Assembly: GCA_907163345.1 (NCBI GenBank)
Contig: CAJQUN010000407.1
Location: 310,001-374,000 of the forward strand
Source: Haberlea rhodopensis
Lineage: Eukaryota; Streptophyta; Magnoliopsida; Lamiales; Gesneriaceae
Direction of reading: 5' to 3'
DNA length: 64,000 nt
Position 1 is the first letter of the stretch, and each line of letters begins with the position of its first letter. The translations under genes were made by a program, and so were the position numbers. The notes under the pieces are model-generated. The model searched no databases, had not been told where the DNA came from, and saw only the letters and a list, made by a program, of their open reading frames with translations. Below, piece by piece: positions 47,011 through 57,762 of the stretch.

Positions 47011-47660
47011 CCTGAACCACGAAAAATCGCCATTTTTGAGCATTTTACAAGCTCTACCTCAAACCATTCGAACCCAAACTTTCCTACAAAATTAACATCA
47101 TCATAACCCACTAAAACCCATATAAAACACTTCAAAAATCATACCCCAAACATATAAAACATATACTCAAAACAAACCCACCCAAAACACTTCAAAATCA
47201 TCCCATTTCAAAACCTAACATCATAAAAGCTTTAGGAAGGGTTCCATACCTCTTGTAGGCTCCAAATCTTAACAAAGATCACACAAACAGAGGATTTGTG
47301 AAGCTTTCCTTCTCCTTCCTTGGTGAATTAAAAATGGGAGATGGGTTAGGGTTGAGGAATGAATTGGGGATTTTAAAAGTGATTGGTAAAGTAAGTGGGT
47401 ATAGTGGGAAAAACGGGGGTTATAAGGTTAATATTAAAATTATACCCCAAAGTTAACATGACGTATAAAACACCCCAACATGGTGTTTTAAAAACATTTA
47501 CAAAAATGCATTAAACTTCCACTAAATCATGCTTTCCTCATAATTGATAATCAATACAATTAAATCATGTTAACACTTCATTACCCATCACATAAATCAA
47601 TTCCCAACATAAATCATCATTAATGCTAAAATTACATACGATCAATTTCGGGGCATCACA

Positions 47661-47695
47661 TTACTCCCCTACTTATAAGATTTCGTCCTCGAAAT
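47661..47695 (-). other. D1 polypurine tract
   Basis: Minus-strand GAGGACGAAATC, then AAGTAGGGGAGTAA just before the LTR. Confidence 0.8.
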
Positions 47696-47719
47696 CGCAC
47701 GCACTTACCCAAAATGAAA

Positions 47720-48546
47720 CTAAACATAAATCATACCAGAAAATAGTTCCGGGTAATGCTGCACCATATGCCTTTCCGTCTCCCACGTAGCCTCCTCGAC
47801 ACCCCAGTGATCCCACTGAACTTTGACCATCGGTATAACTTTTCTTCGTAATCTGCGATCCTCACGATCCAGAATTCTGACAGGTCGTTCTACGTAGGAT
47901 ACATCTGAGTCCAACTGCACTTCAATAGGCTGTAATACATGAGACGGGTCTGGCTCATACTTCCGCAACATAGAAACGTGAAAAACATCATGAATCCCAG
48001 ATAAAGACGGCGGTAGAGCCAAACGGTAAGCCAATGTACCAATACGCTGTAATACTTCATATGGACCAACATACCTCGGGGATAACTTCCCCCTCATACC
48101 AAAACGAACTACACCCCTGAAGGGTGAGATTTTCAAGAAGACCTTGTCTCCTACTTGGAATTCTAGCGGCCGTCGTCGCTTATTGGCATAGGCTGCTTGC
48201 CTATCCTGGGCCGCTTTCATCTTTTGGCGTATCATCTTAATATTTTCTTCAATATCCTTAATCATATCTGGTCCTCCGACCGCTTTACTAGTCAAGTCCT
48301 CCCAATACAGTGGTGACCTACATCGTCGTCCGTAAAGAGCTTCAAAAGGGGCCATTTGAATGCTCGCCTGATAGCTGTTATTATAGGAGAACTCGACCAA
48401 TGGCACTGCATCCTGCCATGGAGTATCAAACTCCAAAATACATGCCCTAAGCATATCTTCGAGCGTCTGAATGGTACGCTCCGTTTGGCCGTCAGTCTGA
48501 GGGTGATATGCTGTACTCAGTCTCACCTCTGTGCCCAAAGCTGTCT
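47720..48546 (-). pseudogene. gag-pol: D1 integrase C-terminal part with chromodomain
   Basis: The frame is open from the B2 insertion point to its stop at 47720. It holds the last part of the integrase core (YHPQTDGQTERTIQ with the Glu of D,D35E), the GPYE..R segment, and a full chromodomain (SDVSYVERPVRILDRE to EEATWETERHMVQHYP). The first two Asp and all upstream domains are absent, because B2 inserted at 48546 and the rest of D1 is not found in the window. No stop codon or frameshift is seen in what remains. Residues such as QLDSDVSYVE match the tail at 54893-55164 better than B1. Confidence 0.92.
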
Positions 48547-48825
48547 TGTGATATCCCCGAAATGGTTAAATTGCATTTGGGCATTAATTGTGATTATATG
48601 ATTAATTATGGTGGTAATTAATTATGTGTTGGAATTATTATGTGGAAATGCTTAGTCACGTGATAGAGTGACCCGGGATAGCATTTCAGGGTGCATGTTG
48701 GGTATGTTGGGAATTATGGTTGGAAGCATGATTTATTTGCCATGGTTAGCAATTAATTGGAAATCATGATTTAATTGATATTTTGGTGCATTTTGAGTTA
48801 ATGCTTTGAAAATATCATGTTGGGG

Positions 48826-48838
48826 TGTTTTATACACC
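48826..48838 (+). promoter_or_regulatory. TATA-like box of B2 LTR
   Basis: TTTTATACACC about 280 bases into the LTR corresponds to the TATA box of A1 (CTATAAAAT, 225 bases in). It is weaker than in families A and C. Confidence 0.45.
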
Positions 48839-49291
48839 ATGGAATTCTTTTTGGTATGTATTTTTAATAAACTCACTTTTATACCCCAACCCGACCACCC
48901 ACTCTTACTTTTACTTTACCAAACAACACCCAAACCCTTCCTTTTTCTCTTCATTTTCGAGTTTGAGCATAAGGGTGAAGAGAAGTTCTTGCAAAACTTT
49001 GATTTGTGGAGTTTGTTGGGTGATTTGAGGTCCCAAGAGGTATGGATACCTCATGGTTAATTGTGTTGTGTTTTGCATAAGTTTGATATGGTTTGAAGAG
49101 TTTTAAAATGGGTTTGTGTTGGGTTGTTGTGGTTTTGGTATTATTTTGGGTGGATGTTGAATATATGAGTTAATGTAGATGTTTATTGATGGTTTTGAGT
49201 GGTTTTGTATGGTTAGTGTTGGATTAAGTGAGTTTGTTTGAGTTGGGGTTGAAGATGGGTGAATAGTGCCCGAAAATCGGATGCCCAAAGC

Positions 49292-49506
49292 TCGGCGATC
49301 GATCGGTGCCTTCCGCGATCGATCGCGAGCAGCAGTGCTGAAGACAGTGGACTTCAGCGATCGATCGCGAGTTTGGCGTGATCGATCGGCGAGGCCGCGA
49401 TCGATCGGCGCAAACTCAGCGATCGATCGCGGATTGAATATTTTTGTTGGGCGAGGCAGAGAGGTCTCGCGATCGATCGGGGCTTTATGGCGATCGATCG
49501 CGAGAC
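49292..49506 (+). repeat. CGATCGATCG palindrome cluster (B2 LTR)
   Basis: Eight copies of GATCGATCG, flanked by GC/GC, GC/GG and CC/GG in different combinations. Spacing 17 to 55 bases. Confidence 0.95.
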
Positions 49507-49854
49507 ACCAAAAATGGTGTTTTTGGATTTTTTTTGTAGGATTTTTGGTATTGGACTATTATTGGGGTTCTAATATTGTTTTGTGTGAATATGTAGAACC
49601 ATCCCAGGTGGCAACTCAGCCAAGGAATTGAAGTCCTACCACATTCTACATTTTGGAAAGGTACGTAGTGGACGTACGGGCACCCAACGGTACATGTATC
49701 TTATATACTCATTGTTTATGCATTGTGGATGCGAGTATATATGTGGTATTGCATTGTGGATGCAAATACATGTTATGCATGATGTTTATAGATGCATATG
49801 ATTATTGGTGCACATCCCATGAGTCGTGGTCATCCCTTGATGATTTTAATGCTT

Positions 49855-50045
49855 GCCGCTATTTGTTTTGGTTCCGCTAAATGTGAAGCGAGGGGTGGGA
49901 GCGCCGCATGTCACATTTGAGCGTGGTTATCATATAGGGCGAGGAAAGGGTATTTGCCGCTCAATGAGAGGCGAGGGGTGGGAGTCCCGCATGTCCATTG
50001 AAGCGAGGTTATCCTATGCCGCCTATATGTAAATAAGCGAGGGCA
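49855..50045 (+). repeat. Nested inverted repeats in B2 LTR
   Basis: AAATGTGA (49879) pairs with TCACATTT (49911), with GCG/CGC inside. CATATAGG (49931) pairs with CCTATATG (50022) and encloses CAATG (49962) paired with CATTG (49996), which again encloses GCG/CGC. The whole could fold as one branched structure. The two B1 LTRs keep it. Confidence 0.75.
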
Positions 50046-50609
50046 TTAAAATACATTGTGATGGACAGACTAGGGATTGGTGATCAGTATTTGGTATTGA
50101 TGAGATGGTATATGTCATGACATGTTTAGACCATTAAAAATAATCTATTGATTATACTCATGAGTTATGGTACAGGGACAACCAAACGGGAAGCGTTTGA
50201 AATGCATGGGGAAAACAGGAAGTGTTTTATTATGATTATGCATTTACGCTTTATCTTCATATTGTGTTGAATATGAATGATTATTATTGCTCATGTTTGG
50301 GGGTTGTCCTTGTAGGTACACGTTTGGCATGATAGAAGGGCTAGACGGGTTGAGATGGTGAGCTTGTTGAGGATGCTTTTGGGACTTGAAGGACAGGATT
50401 ATTTTGGATAGTATCTACTCTAGGAGTAGTATAAAACTATAGTTGAACGCATTCATTGATTGGAATGTAATTAATCCATTTGGTAGTCCTTATTTTTGGC
50501 ATGTAATGCTTAAGCTCATAGACTCAACACGTTCTTTTACACTCTGATCTTTTATATTAGCTCTATTATGCCTTGATTCCGCACTTAAGGATTAGGGTCC
50601 TTACATTAG

Positions 50610-50626
50610 TGGTATCAGAGCAGTGG
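50610..50626 (+). other. B2 primer-binding site
   Basis: TGGTATCAGAGCAGTGG four bases after the LTR. Confidence 0.9.
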
Positions 50627-50818
50627 TTAGAGAACCCGGGAACGAGTGAAGTGTAGCCTTAGCATGATTGGCTAGGTGCTTATATTTTAAGCATGTTTAT
50701 GCATGTGGTGCATATTAATGTATATCCTGTTATACTAACGTGCTTATTCTCATTCCTGTTATCTAACGTCATAACATATATATTGCTTTGGAATTGTTGT
50801 TAACATTTGTGTTACAGC

Positions 50819-53800
50819 ATGGCTGCTAATGAGGAGGTTGGAGATGTTGGTAGTGTGAACGCAAGCGTTGGACAAGTGAACCCTCTACCTCCACCGGCCG
50901 TAGGCATGGAACCCGTAGCTCAGTTATTACTACCGGGTGAGATCAATTTGACGCAATTTCTGTCTTACCATCCGCCCCGGTTTGAGGGGACAGAGTCCGG
51001 AGAAGAGGCTGAAGAGTGGCTGGAAAGACTTGAACAGATCTTTGTATCGGCTCCTTGTGCTGTTACAGCTTGGCTGAGGCTGGCGGAGTTTCAGTTAGCT
51101 AAGAAACCTCTAATGTGGTGGAGGAGCACGGTGATGGAGCTAAGAGCACTAGGTGCTGTGATTGATTGGACACTCTTCAGGACTAGGTTTCTGAACCGGT
51201 ACTTCTCCGCAGCGGCGAGACAGACGAAGGAGGACGAATTTACAAGTTTGAAACAGGGGAACATGACGGTGTCAGACTATGCCACGCGGTACTCTTCGTT
51301 GCTGAGGTATGTTCCCCACATTGCCACTAATGGGCACGCAAAGATGAGGAATTTTATGAAGGGGTTGCGACCGGAGCTCTATGACCGGGTTATCACCAAT
51401 AACCCAACTTCTTTTGATGATGCTCTCACAAGGGCGGAGCTTGCCGAGCTTGGGGTGGGAGCTTATCCTAGTACTATGCCACCATCAGTACCGCAACAGA
51501 GGCAGACTAATGACAACTTGAGGCCCCAAGGAGAGCCATTTAAACCCCGTGGTGCCTCTTCATCTTCGCGATTTGGTGGAAAGAAATTCTTTGGACAGAA
51601 GCAGGAGGGCAAGAAGGGCAATTGGTCCGCCAACCGAGGATCCACGAAAGAAAATAGGCCGGGAGAGCCTAGGTGCGACAATTGTGGAGGGCCACATTCT
51701 TCAAACAAGTGTCCTGCCTGTTATATCTGTGGCAAGATGGGCCACATCGCTCGGTATTGCCCCACCCGGGGAGGACAGTCAGAGTTTCAGGGCAACAGGC
51801 CGAGGTTTGATGATAGGACAGTGCAGCAGAGGCAGCAGTTTGGGCCTCGACCATCGGGAGGTCAGACAGTAGGACCGCCCCAGGGACAGGTGTATGCACT
51901 GACCAGAGAGCAGGCACAGGCAGCCCCAGAGGAGGTGATCGCCGGTACGTGTCATTTATTTACGTACCCTGCTTTTATTTTGATCGATACAGGTGCCTCC
52001 CACTCTTTTGTGTCTGTTGGTTTTGTGGAGAGACACCATATGCGCACGTCTTCTCTACCCACGCCTGTCCTTGTCTCGACACCCACTGGAAGAAATGTCG
52101 TTGCTGATCAGTTTATGGCAGACTGCCTCATTTATTTTGAGGGCAACGAATTAAGGTCAGACTTGATTGTGTTGGGCATGTCAGACTTCGACTGCATCTT
52201 GGGTATTGATGTTCTGAACAGATATCAGGCAGTGGTAGATTGCCGGCAGAGGACAGTGAAGTTCAGACCTGAGTTGGGCAGTCAGTGGACCTTCTATGGC
52301 AACGGTTCTCGTGCGAAGATTCCGTTGATTTCAGCGATCAAGTTGACTCAGTTGTTGGAACGTGGACACACGGGTTATTTCATTTATGCCGTGGACACGT
52401 CTGGGAAGAATAAAGAATTGAGAGTTGAGGATGTGCCAGTGGTAGAAGAGTTTGCTGATGTATTCCCAGAAGAGATCCCAGGTTTTCCACCGGCTAGGGA
52501 AGTTGAGTTTGGGATCGAGTTGTTGCCAGGGACATCCGCTATCTCTCGTGCACCTTATAGGATGGCACCGGCTGAGTTGAGAGAGTTGAAAGAACAGCTG
52601 CAGGATCTCCTTGACAAGGGATATATACGCCCGAGCGTGTCGCCATGGGGCGCACCAGTTCTCTTTGTGAAGAAGAAGGACGGTTCGATGCGGTTGTGTA
52701 TCGATTACCGGCAACTGAATAAGGCTACAGTGAAGAACAAGTATCCTCTTCCAAGGATCGACGATCTGTTTGATCAGTTGCAAGGTACCAGGGTGTATAG
52801 CAAGATTGATTTGAGATCCGGGTATCATCAGATTCGAGTCAGAGAGGAAGATGTGCAGAAGACAGTATTCCGGACCCGATATGGACATTATGAGTTCCTA
52901 GTGATGCCGTTCGGCGTGACGAATGCTCCAGCAGTATTTATGAGTCTGATGAACAGAGTGTTTCAGCCGTATCTTGATCAGTTCGTCATTGTGTTTATTG
53001 AAGACATTCTTATCTACTCCCGGAGTGAGGAAGAGCATGTGAAACACTTGAGGACAGTGCTTCTGATTCTCAAAGAGCATCAGTTGTATGCTAAGCTCAG
53101 TAAGTGTGAATTTTGGCTGAGCAGTGTAGTGTTTCTGGGGCATGTCATATCGAGCAGCGGGATATCTGTAGATCCCAAGAAGATTGAGGCTGTGATGGAG
53201 TGGGCTGCCCCCACTTCTGTGCCGGAAATACGGAGTTTTCTGGGTTTGGCCGGATATTATCGACGTTTCGTCGAGGGCTTTTCGAAGATTGCCAAGCCGT
53301 TGACACAGTTGACTCAGAAGGGTGTGCCTTTCTTTTGGTCAGAAGCTTGTGAGGAGAGCTTCCAGGAGTTAAAACACCGGTTGACGACGGCGCCAGTGTT
53401 AGTGATCCCTACGGAGAACTCCAGATTTGTTCTGTTTACCGATGCATCACTCCAGGGCCTTGGGTGTGTACTGATGCAAGATAAGCATGTGGTAGCTTAT
53501 GCATTGAGACAGTTGAAGCCGCACGAGACTAGATACCCAGTCCATGACTTGGAACTGGAGGCTATCATCTTCGCCCTGAAGATTTGGAGACATTATTTGT
53601 ATGGTACTTCATTTACCATTTACACGGATCACAAGAGCCTCAAGTTTTTATTCACTCAGGCAGAGCTGAACATGAGGCAGAGGAGGTGGATGGACTTACT
53701 CAAGGACTATGATTGTGAGATTGAGTACCATCCCGGAAAAGCTAATTTGACAGCAGACGCTTTGAGCCGGAAAGTGAGGAGTTCTGCTGAGGACGTCATC

Positions 53801-54860
53801 CATTTGTCGGCTATGATGACCTCCTATTGCCATCTAGGCTATGACTTTGACATTGATGCATCACCTGTGTATGTATCGACTTTGTTAGCTGAGCCAGATA
53901 TCTATGAGAACATAAGGGGAGCTCAGGGGTCAGATGATGAGGTTCAGAGGTGGTTATCTTTAGTACATCTTGGTCAGCCAATGAAATTCAGAGTGGCCGA
54001 GGACGGGTCTTTGAGATTGGGTGACCGTTGGGTGGTTCCGAGTACGCCGGAGTTGCGTAGAGGGATCTTGGAGCGAGCTCATAGTAGCAGACTTAGCATC
54101 CACCCAGGCGGGAAAAAGATGTATAAAGATCTGCGTGGTCAGTTTTGGTGGAAGAGAATGAAGAGTGACGTCGTCGCTTTTGTCAAGAGGTGTTTGATCT
54201 GCCAGCAGGTGAAGGCAGAGAGGCAGAGACCTGGCGGCGAGTTGAGAAGCTTGGAGATACCGAAGTGGAAGTGGGAGCAAATTTCCATGGACTTCGTGAC
54301 TCACCTGCCGAGGAGTGCTTCAGGCTTTGATGCTATTTGGGTGATTGTAGATCGATTGACTAAGGTAGCTCATTTTATCCCCTATAGCATGACTTTCACC
54401 CTCTTGAGGATGGCACAGTTTTACATTAGAGATGTGGTGAGATTGCATGGGATCCCCTTTTCCATAGTGTCAGATCGAGATCCGCGATTCACATCTCATT
54501 TTTGGGAAGGTCTTCAGTCAGCCTTGGGAACTGAAGTTAGTTTGAGCACTGCTTATCATCCTCAGACGGGTGGCCAGACCGAGCGTACGATTCAGACGCT
54601 CGAGGACATGTTGAGAGCTTGTGTTTTGGAGTTCGATGCCTCTTGGCAGGATTCAGTGCCTTTGGTAGAGTTTTCTTATAACAATAGCTACCAGGCGAGT
54701 ATTCAGATGGCTCCGTTTGAAGCTCTTTATGGCAGACGGTGTAGATCACCCATGTGTTGGGATGATTTGGACCGCAAATCGGTCGGAGGACCGGAGTTGA
54801 TTCGGGAGATGGAAGAAAAGATAAAGACGATAAGGCAGAAAATGAAAGCGGCCCAGGACA
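50819..54860 (+). pseudogene. gag-pol: B2 gag-pol, open frame to mid-integrase
   Basis: The start is the ATG at 50819 right after the acceptor; the upstream in-frame TTG at 50807 is not a likely start. The frame is open without stops through Gag, zinc knuckles (CDNCGGPH, CYICGKMGH; residues about 285-320), protease DTGASHSF (about 389), RT (SKIDLRSGYHQ about 659), RNase H (FTDASLQG about 873) and integrase (zinc domain about 1095-1130; MDFVTHL, SDRD, QTERT about 1156, 1217, 1252). Two oddities: the RT motif is FIED rather than FIDD (Asp to Glu, about 53000), and the integrase zone reads HPQTGGQTERT with Gly for Asp. After 54860 the integrase C-terminus and chromodomain are replaced by a rearranged tail in another frame (the frame runs on to a stop at 54973). 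About 1350 native codons remain. Confidence 0.95.
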
Positions 54861-54953
54861 GAAGTATGAGCCAGACCCGTCTCATGTCTTACACGATGTT
54901 TTCCATGTCTCTATGTTACAGAAGTATGAGCCAGACCCGTCTCATGTCTTACA
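54858..54953 (+). repeat. 36-bp direct repeat at a rearrangement junction
   Basis: Copies at 54858-54893 and 54918-54953 are identical and start exactly 60 bases apart. The first copy sits between B2 integrase text (GCGGCCCAGG) and the start of the foreign tail, as filler DNA copied from the tail would. Confidence 0.9.
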
Positions 54954-55164
54954 GCCTACAGAAGTTCAGTTAGATTCAGATGTGTCCTACGTAGAACGAC
55001 CAATCATAATTCTGGATCGAGAGGATCGCAGACTACGGAGCAAAGTTATACCGATGGTCAAAGTTCAGTGGGATCGCCGGGGTGTCGAGGAGGCTACATG
55101 GGAGACGGAACGGCATATGGTGCAGCACTATCCGGAACTATTCTCTGGTATGTTCTATGTTTAG
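54893..55164 (+). pseudogene. gag-pol: Integrase tail with chromodomain, D/E type
   Basis: In the frame of 54913 the text reads like the end of a D/E pol: KYEPDPSHVLQ, QLDSDVSYVE, ILDREDRRLR, EEATWETERHM, HYPELFSG, ending at 55164. It agrees with D1 (47720-48070) at places where B1 differs (QLE, DRADRR). It is therefore the 3' end of a D/E element fused to B2, with about 300 bases of integrase missing at the joint. The chromodomain itself looks complete. Confidence 0.85.
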
Positions 55165-55193
55165 TTCCATTATGATGATGCATGTGGATTTCG

Positions 55194-55223
55194 AGGACGA
55201 AATCTTATAAGTAGGGGAGTAAT
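55194..55223 (+). other. Polypurine tract before E LTR
   Basis: GAGGACGAAATC, then AAGTAGGGGAGTAA directly before the TGTAATACC start of the LTR. Confidence 0.85.
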
Positions 55224-56332
55224 GTAATACCCCCGAAATGTTATATGATTATGTGGTACGATGATGATTTACGATGTGTTTAAGAGGGTTGTGGTACTTT
55301 AATTGGGGGTTATATTTATGATATGATGATATGGTTTAGAGGGCATGTTAGGTGTTTTTAAATTGTTGTATTGATGTAGTAAATTTATAAAATATCAAGG
55401 GGAGATATTTATATACATCGTATGAAATACCGGGACACAATTAAACACCACAAAACCACCCTACATGCAACCACCCACCCCCCACTTGCAGCAACCCACG
55501 CCCCTCCCCTGTTTTCTGGAAAAGAGTTGACCAAGTAGGCATGTTGGCCTTAGATATTTCTCACTTTGCCTCTTCCAAACACTTCCTTCTTCCTCCCTTC
55601 TTTTCGTCCGAAATCTGGACTGCTACTAGGAGGAAAGTGATAAGAAATTCCTTGTCTCTTCTTGACAAAAATCGGAGAGCAAAAGTGGTGAGGAATCACG
55701 CTGGTTCACCAGCTTTTTCGTTTTATACATGTGTTTTCTTTGTAGCAGATTTGGCATGCTAGTGTAGGGTTCGATGAAATCTTGTTATGAGTACTTTTAT
55801 ATGATGTTTATGAAGCCCCTAGCATGTCTTGTTAAGTAACTTGCATGCTTTATGTGTTAGATTTCTAGTTGGGAAAAAGGGTTCCTCGAACATATGAGCA
55901 AGGGAAGTGCCCTGTTTGTATGTTGAGTAGGGCTTTTGTTATGAAGATTTGAAGCATGCTAACTTAGGTTATGGGTAAACCTTTGACGTGAATGCATACA
56001 TGGAAGTTTGGTGAATATGCCAGCATATTTATTTAAGCATGAACTATGGGCTATGTGGTAGTTTTATTGCCATAAAGTTATATGTTCAATAATTCTGGGC
56101 TGTGTATTTATGACCTGTTTTTCGGAAAAGTTGATCGAGTACTGATAAAAAGGGGTAGTTTTAATGCATGTCTGTTTAAGTTATGAGTGAACCTTTAATT
56201 TTAATACATGCATGGAAGTATGGTGAAGCTTTAGATATTTTTTTTAGGGTTAGTATGTTACGTTATGAAGTAGGAATGATGGTGAGAAATGAGGTGCTCA
56301 AAAATCTGGGAAGTCCCGATTTTTTTAGAGCT

Positions 56333-56560
56333 CTCGATCGATCGAGATTTGGTCCCGATCGATCGAGCGAGGCAGAATGTTTGAAGCATGTTTTGAATTT
56401 CAGGTGCCGATCGATCGAAAGATTTCTCGATCGATCGGAGAAGCTCCTCGATCGATCGGTAAAATGTTCGATCGATCGAGCGAGGCAGAATGTCTGGGCA
56501 CTATTTGTGCACAGTTTCTCGATCGATCGAGACCTTGGGGCCGATCGATCGAGAGAGGCA
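56333..56560 (+). repeat. CGATCGATCG palindrome cluster (E LTR)
   Basis: Eight cores, mostly TCGATCGATCGA or half-way forms (CCGATCGATCGA, TCGATCGATCGG). The core is the one seen in the other families but the outer bases are T/A. Confidence 0.95.
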
Positions 56561-56862
56561 GGATGATGAAAATAAAATGATGATTTATTTTGTTAAGTTT
56601 ATGGTATGAGATGATATTGAGGCATCTAATATGGTATTATGTGGTCTTGTAGAACCATCCCAGGTACCGGCACCATCAAAGAGATAAAGTCTGTTGACTC
56701 CTCCTCCTTTTAAAAAGGTACGTAAGAGACGTACGGGCATCGGACGGTAACACACATCTTTACACTACAACTATGCTTTTATTGCATGAGTATTCACGAT
56801 GAAATGATGATGTTTATACGATGTTTAAATGATGTTCATACGATGTTTATACGACGTTATTT

Positions 56863-57132
56863 GTGGTAAGATGCCACGGGGTAAGATGCCCCACATGGTA
56901 AGAGGCCATGCGATGTTATTTGTGGTAAGATGCCACGGGGTAAGATGCCCCACATGGTAAGAGGCCATGCAATGTTATTTGTGGTAAGATGCCACGGGGT
57001 AAGATGCCCCACATGGTAAGAGGCCATGCGATGTTATTTGTGGTAAGATGCCACGGGGTAAGATGCCCCACATGGTAAGAGGCCATGCGATGTTATAATG
57101 TGGTAAGATGCCACAGGGTAAGATGCCCATAT
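56863..57132 (+). repeat. 59-bp tandem repeat of hairpins, constant loop TAAGATG
   Basis: Units start at 56863, 56922, 56981, 57040 and 57100. Each has GTGG-TAAGATG-CCAC, GGGG-TAAGATG-CCCC and CATGG-TAAGAGG-CCATG, three hairpins with nearly the same loop and three different perfect stems. The last unit is shortened. Confidence 0.95.
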
Positions 57133-57562
57133 GCATGATTATGAATCAGGGACAACGATAAGAAGATAATGAATAACCAGCATATTTACTTAACCAATAT
57201 TTCATGCATTTACTATGATGTTTTTTTTATGATGTTAAGTAAGATTGTATATGCTTATGATGTGTTGTCCCTGTAGGTACGCTTTTGGACCAAAGGACTA
57301 AGGGGTCGGGTTGAGGCGGTGAGCTACGAGGAACACAGGAATGTATAGGATTCAAGTCACGATTAGTATCTACTCTAGGGGTAGTATAAATCTAAATATT
57401 AACACTCTTTTGGGAATGTAATGAATTTTTTTTGAAGTCTTTTATTTTGGCCTGTAATCCTGTTAGCTCATGTAACAACCAGAACCTTAAGACGTTATTA
57501 ATGCATGATTAGTCCTTCTTGTGTCTATTAATCACTGTTAAGGTGGGAAGACCCCACATTAG

Positions 57563-57579
57563 TGGTATCATAGCAGTGG
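57563..57579 (+). other. E primer-binding site
   Basis: TGGTATCATAGC, one base different from the A and B form, four bases after the LTR. Confidence 0.85.
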
Positions 57580-57762
57580 TTAGATAACTCGGGAATGAGT
57601 GAAGGGTAGCCTTAGCAATAAGTTAGCTAGGTGCTTACTGTTGAACATGTTTTATATGTATGTTGCATATGAAATTTCTATGTTATGCTAGCATGTTTAA
57701 TTATCTAACAATGTACTTTATGGACCGCTTTTGGGTATTGTTGTTAACCTTTGTGTTGCAGC

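Larger units (their letters stand above)
45146..47660 (-). mobile_element. D1 3' LTR
   Basis: 2515 bp, plus-strand ends TGTAGGGTC and GGCATCACA; ATGAC at 45141-45145 is the presumed left target duplication. Read in element direction, its first half resembles family B (GTTGGGGTGTTTTATACG) and its second half resembles the E LTR (GTTAAGGTAGGAAGACCC end, GGTAAGATG hairpins). It is a mosaic. Confidence 0.9.
48547..50605 (+). mobile_element. B2 5' LTR
   Basis: 2059 bp, starts TGTGATATCC and ends GGGTCCTTACA. It matches the B1 LTRs on the other strand. TGTCT precedes it, but the right-hand duplication cannot be found because the 3' end of B2 is lost. Confidence 0.95.
49661..50817 (+). other. Predicted leader intron of B2
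   Basis: AAAG|GTACGTAG at 49661 is close to the plant 5' splice consensus. GTGTTACAG|C ends at 50817, two bases before the gag ATG at 50819. A branch-point-like CTAAC lies about 55 bases upstream of the acceptor and TTAAC about 15 bases upstream. The intron would be 1157 bases and take out the PBS. Confidence 0.45.
55224..57558 (+). mobile_element. E LTR with a PPT on the left and a PBS on the right
   Basis: 2335 bp, TGTAATACCC to GACCCCACA. Its first third is family A-like (GAGATATTTATATACATCG, AATACCGGGAC), its last third like D1. A pol tail and PPT stand on the left, a PBS and gag on the right, so it serves as the 3' LTR of one unit and the 5' LTR of the next. That is the product expected from unequal recombination between elements. 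Confidence 0.85.
56718..57761 (+). other. Predicted leader intron of E
   Basis: AAAAAG|GTACGTAAG at 56718 and TTGTGTTGCAG|C ending at 57761, directly before the ATG at 57763. Would remove the PBS at 57563. Confidence 0.45.

Noticed and set aside
50807..50818. Upstream in-frame TTG as start of B2 Gag
   Set aside because: Not an ATG, and it lies within the predicted 3' splice site; the ATG at 50819 aligns with the start in B1, A2, A3 and E.
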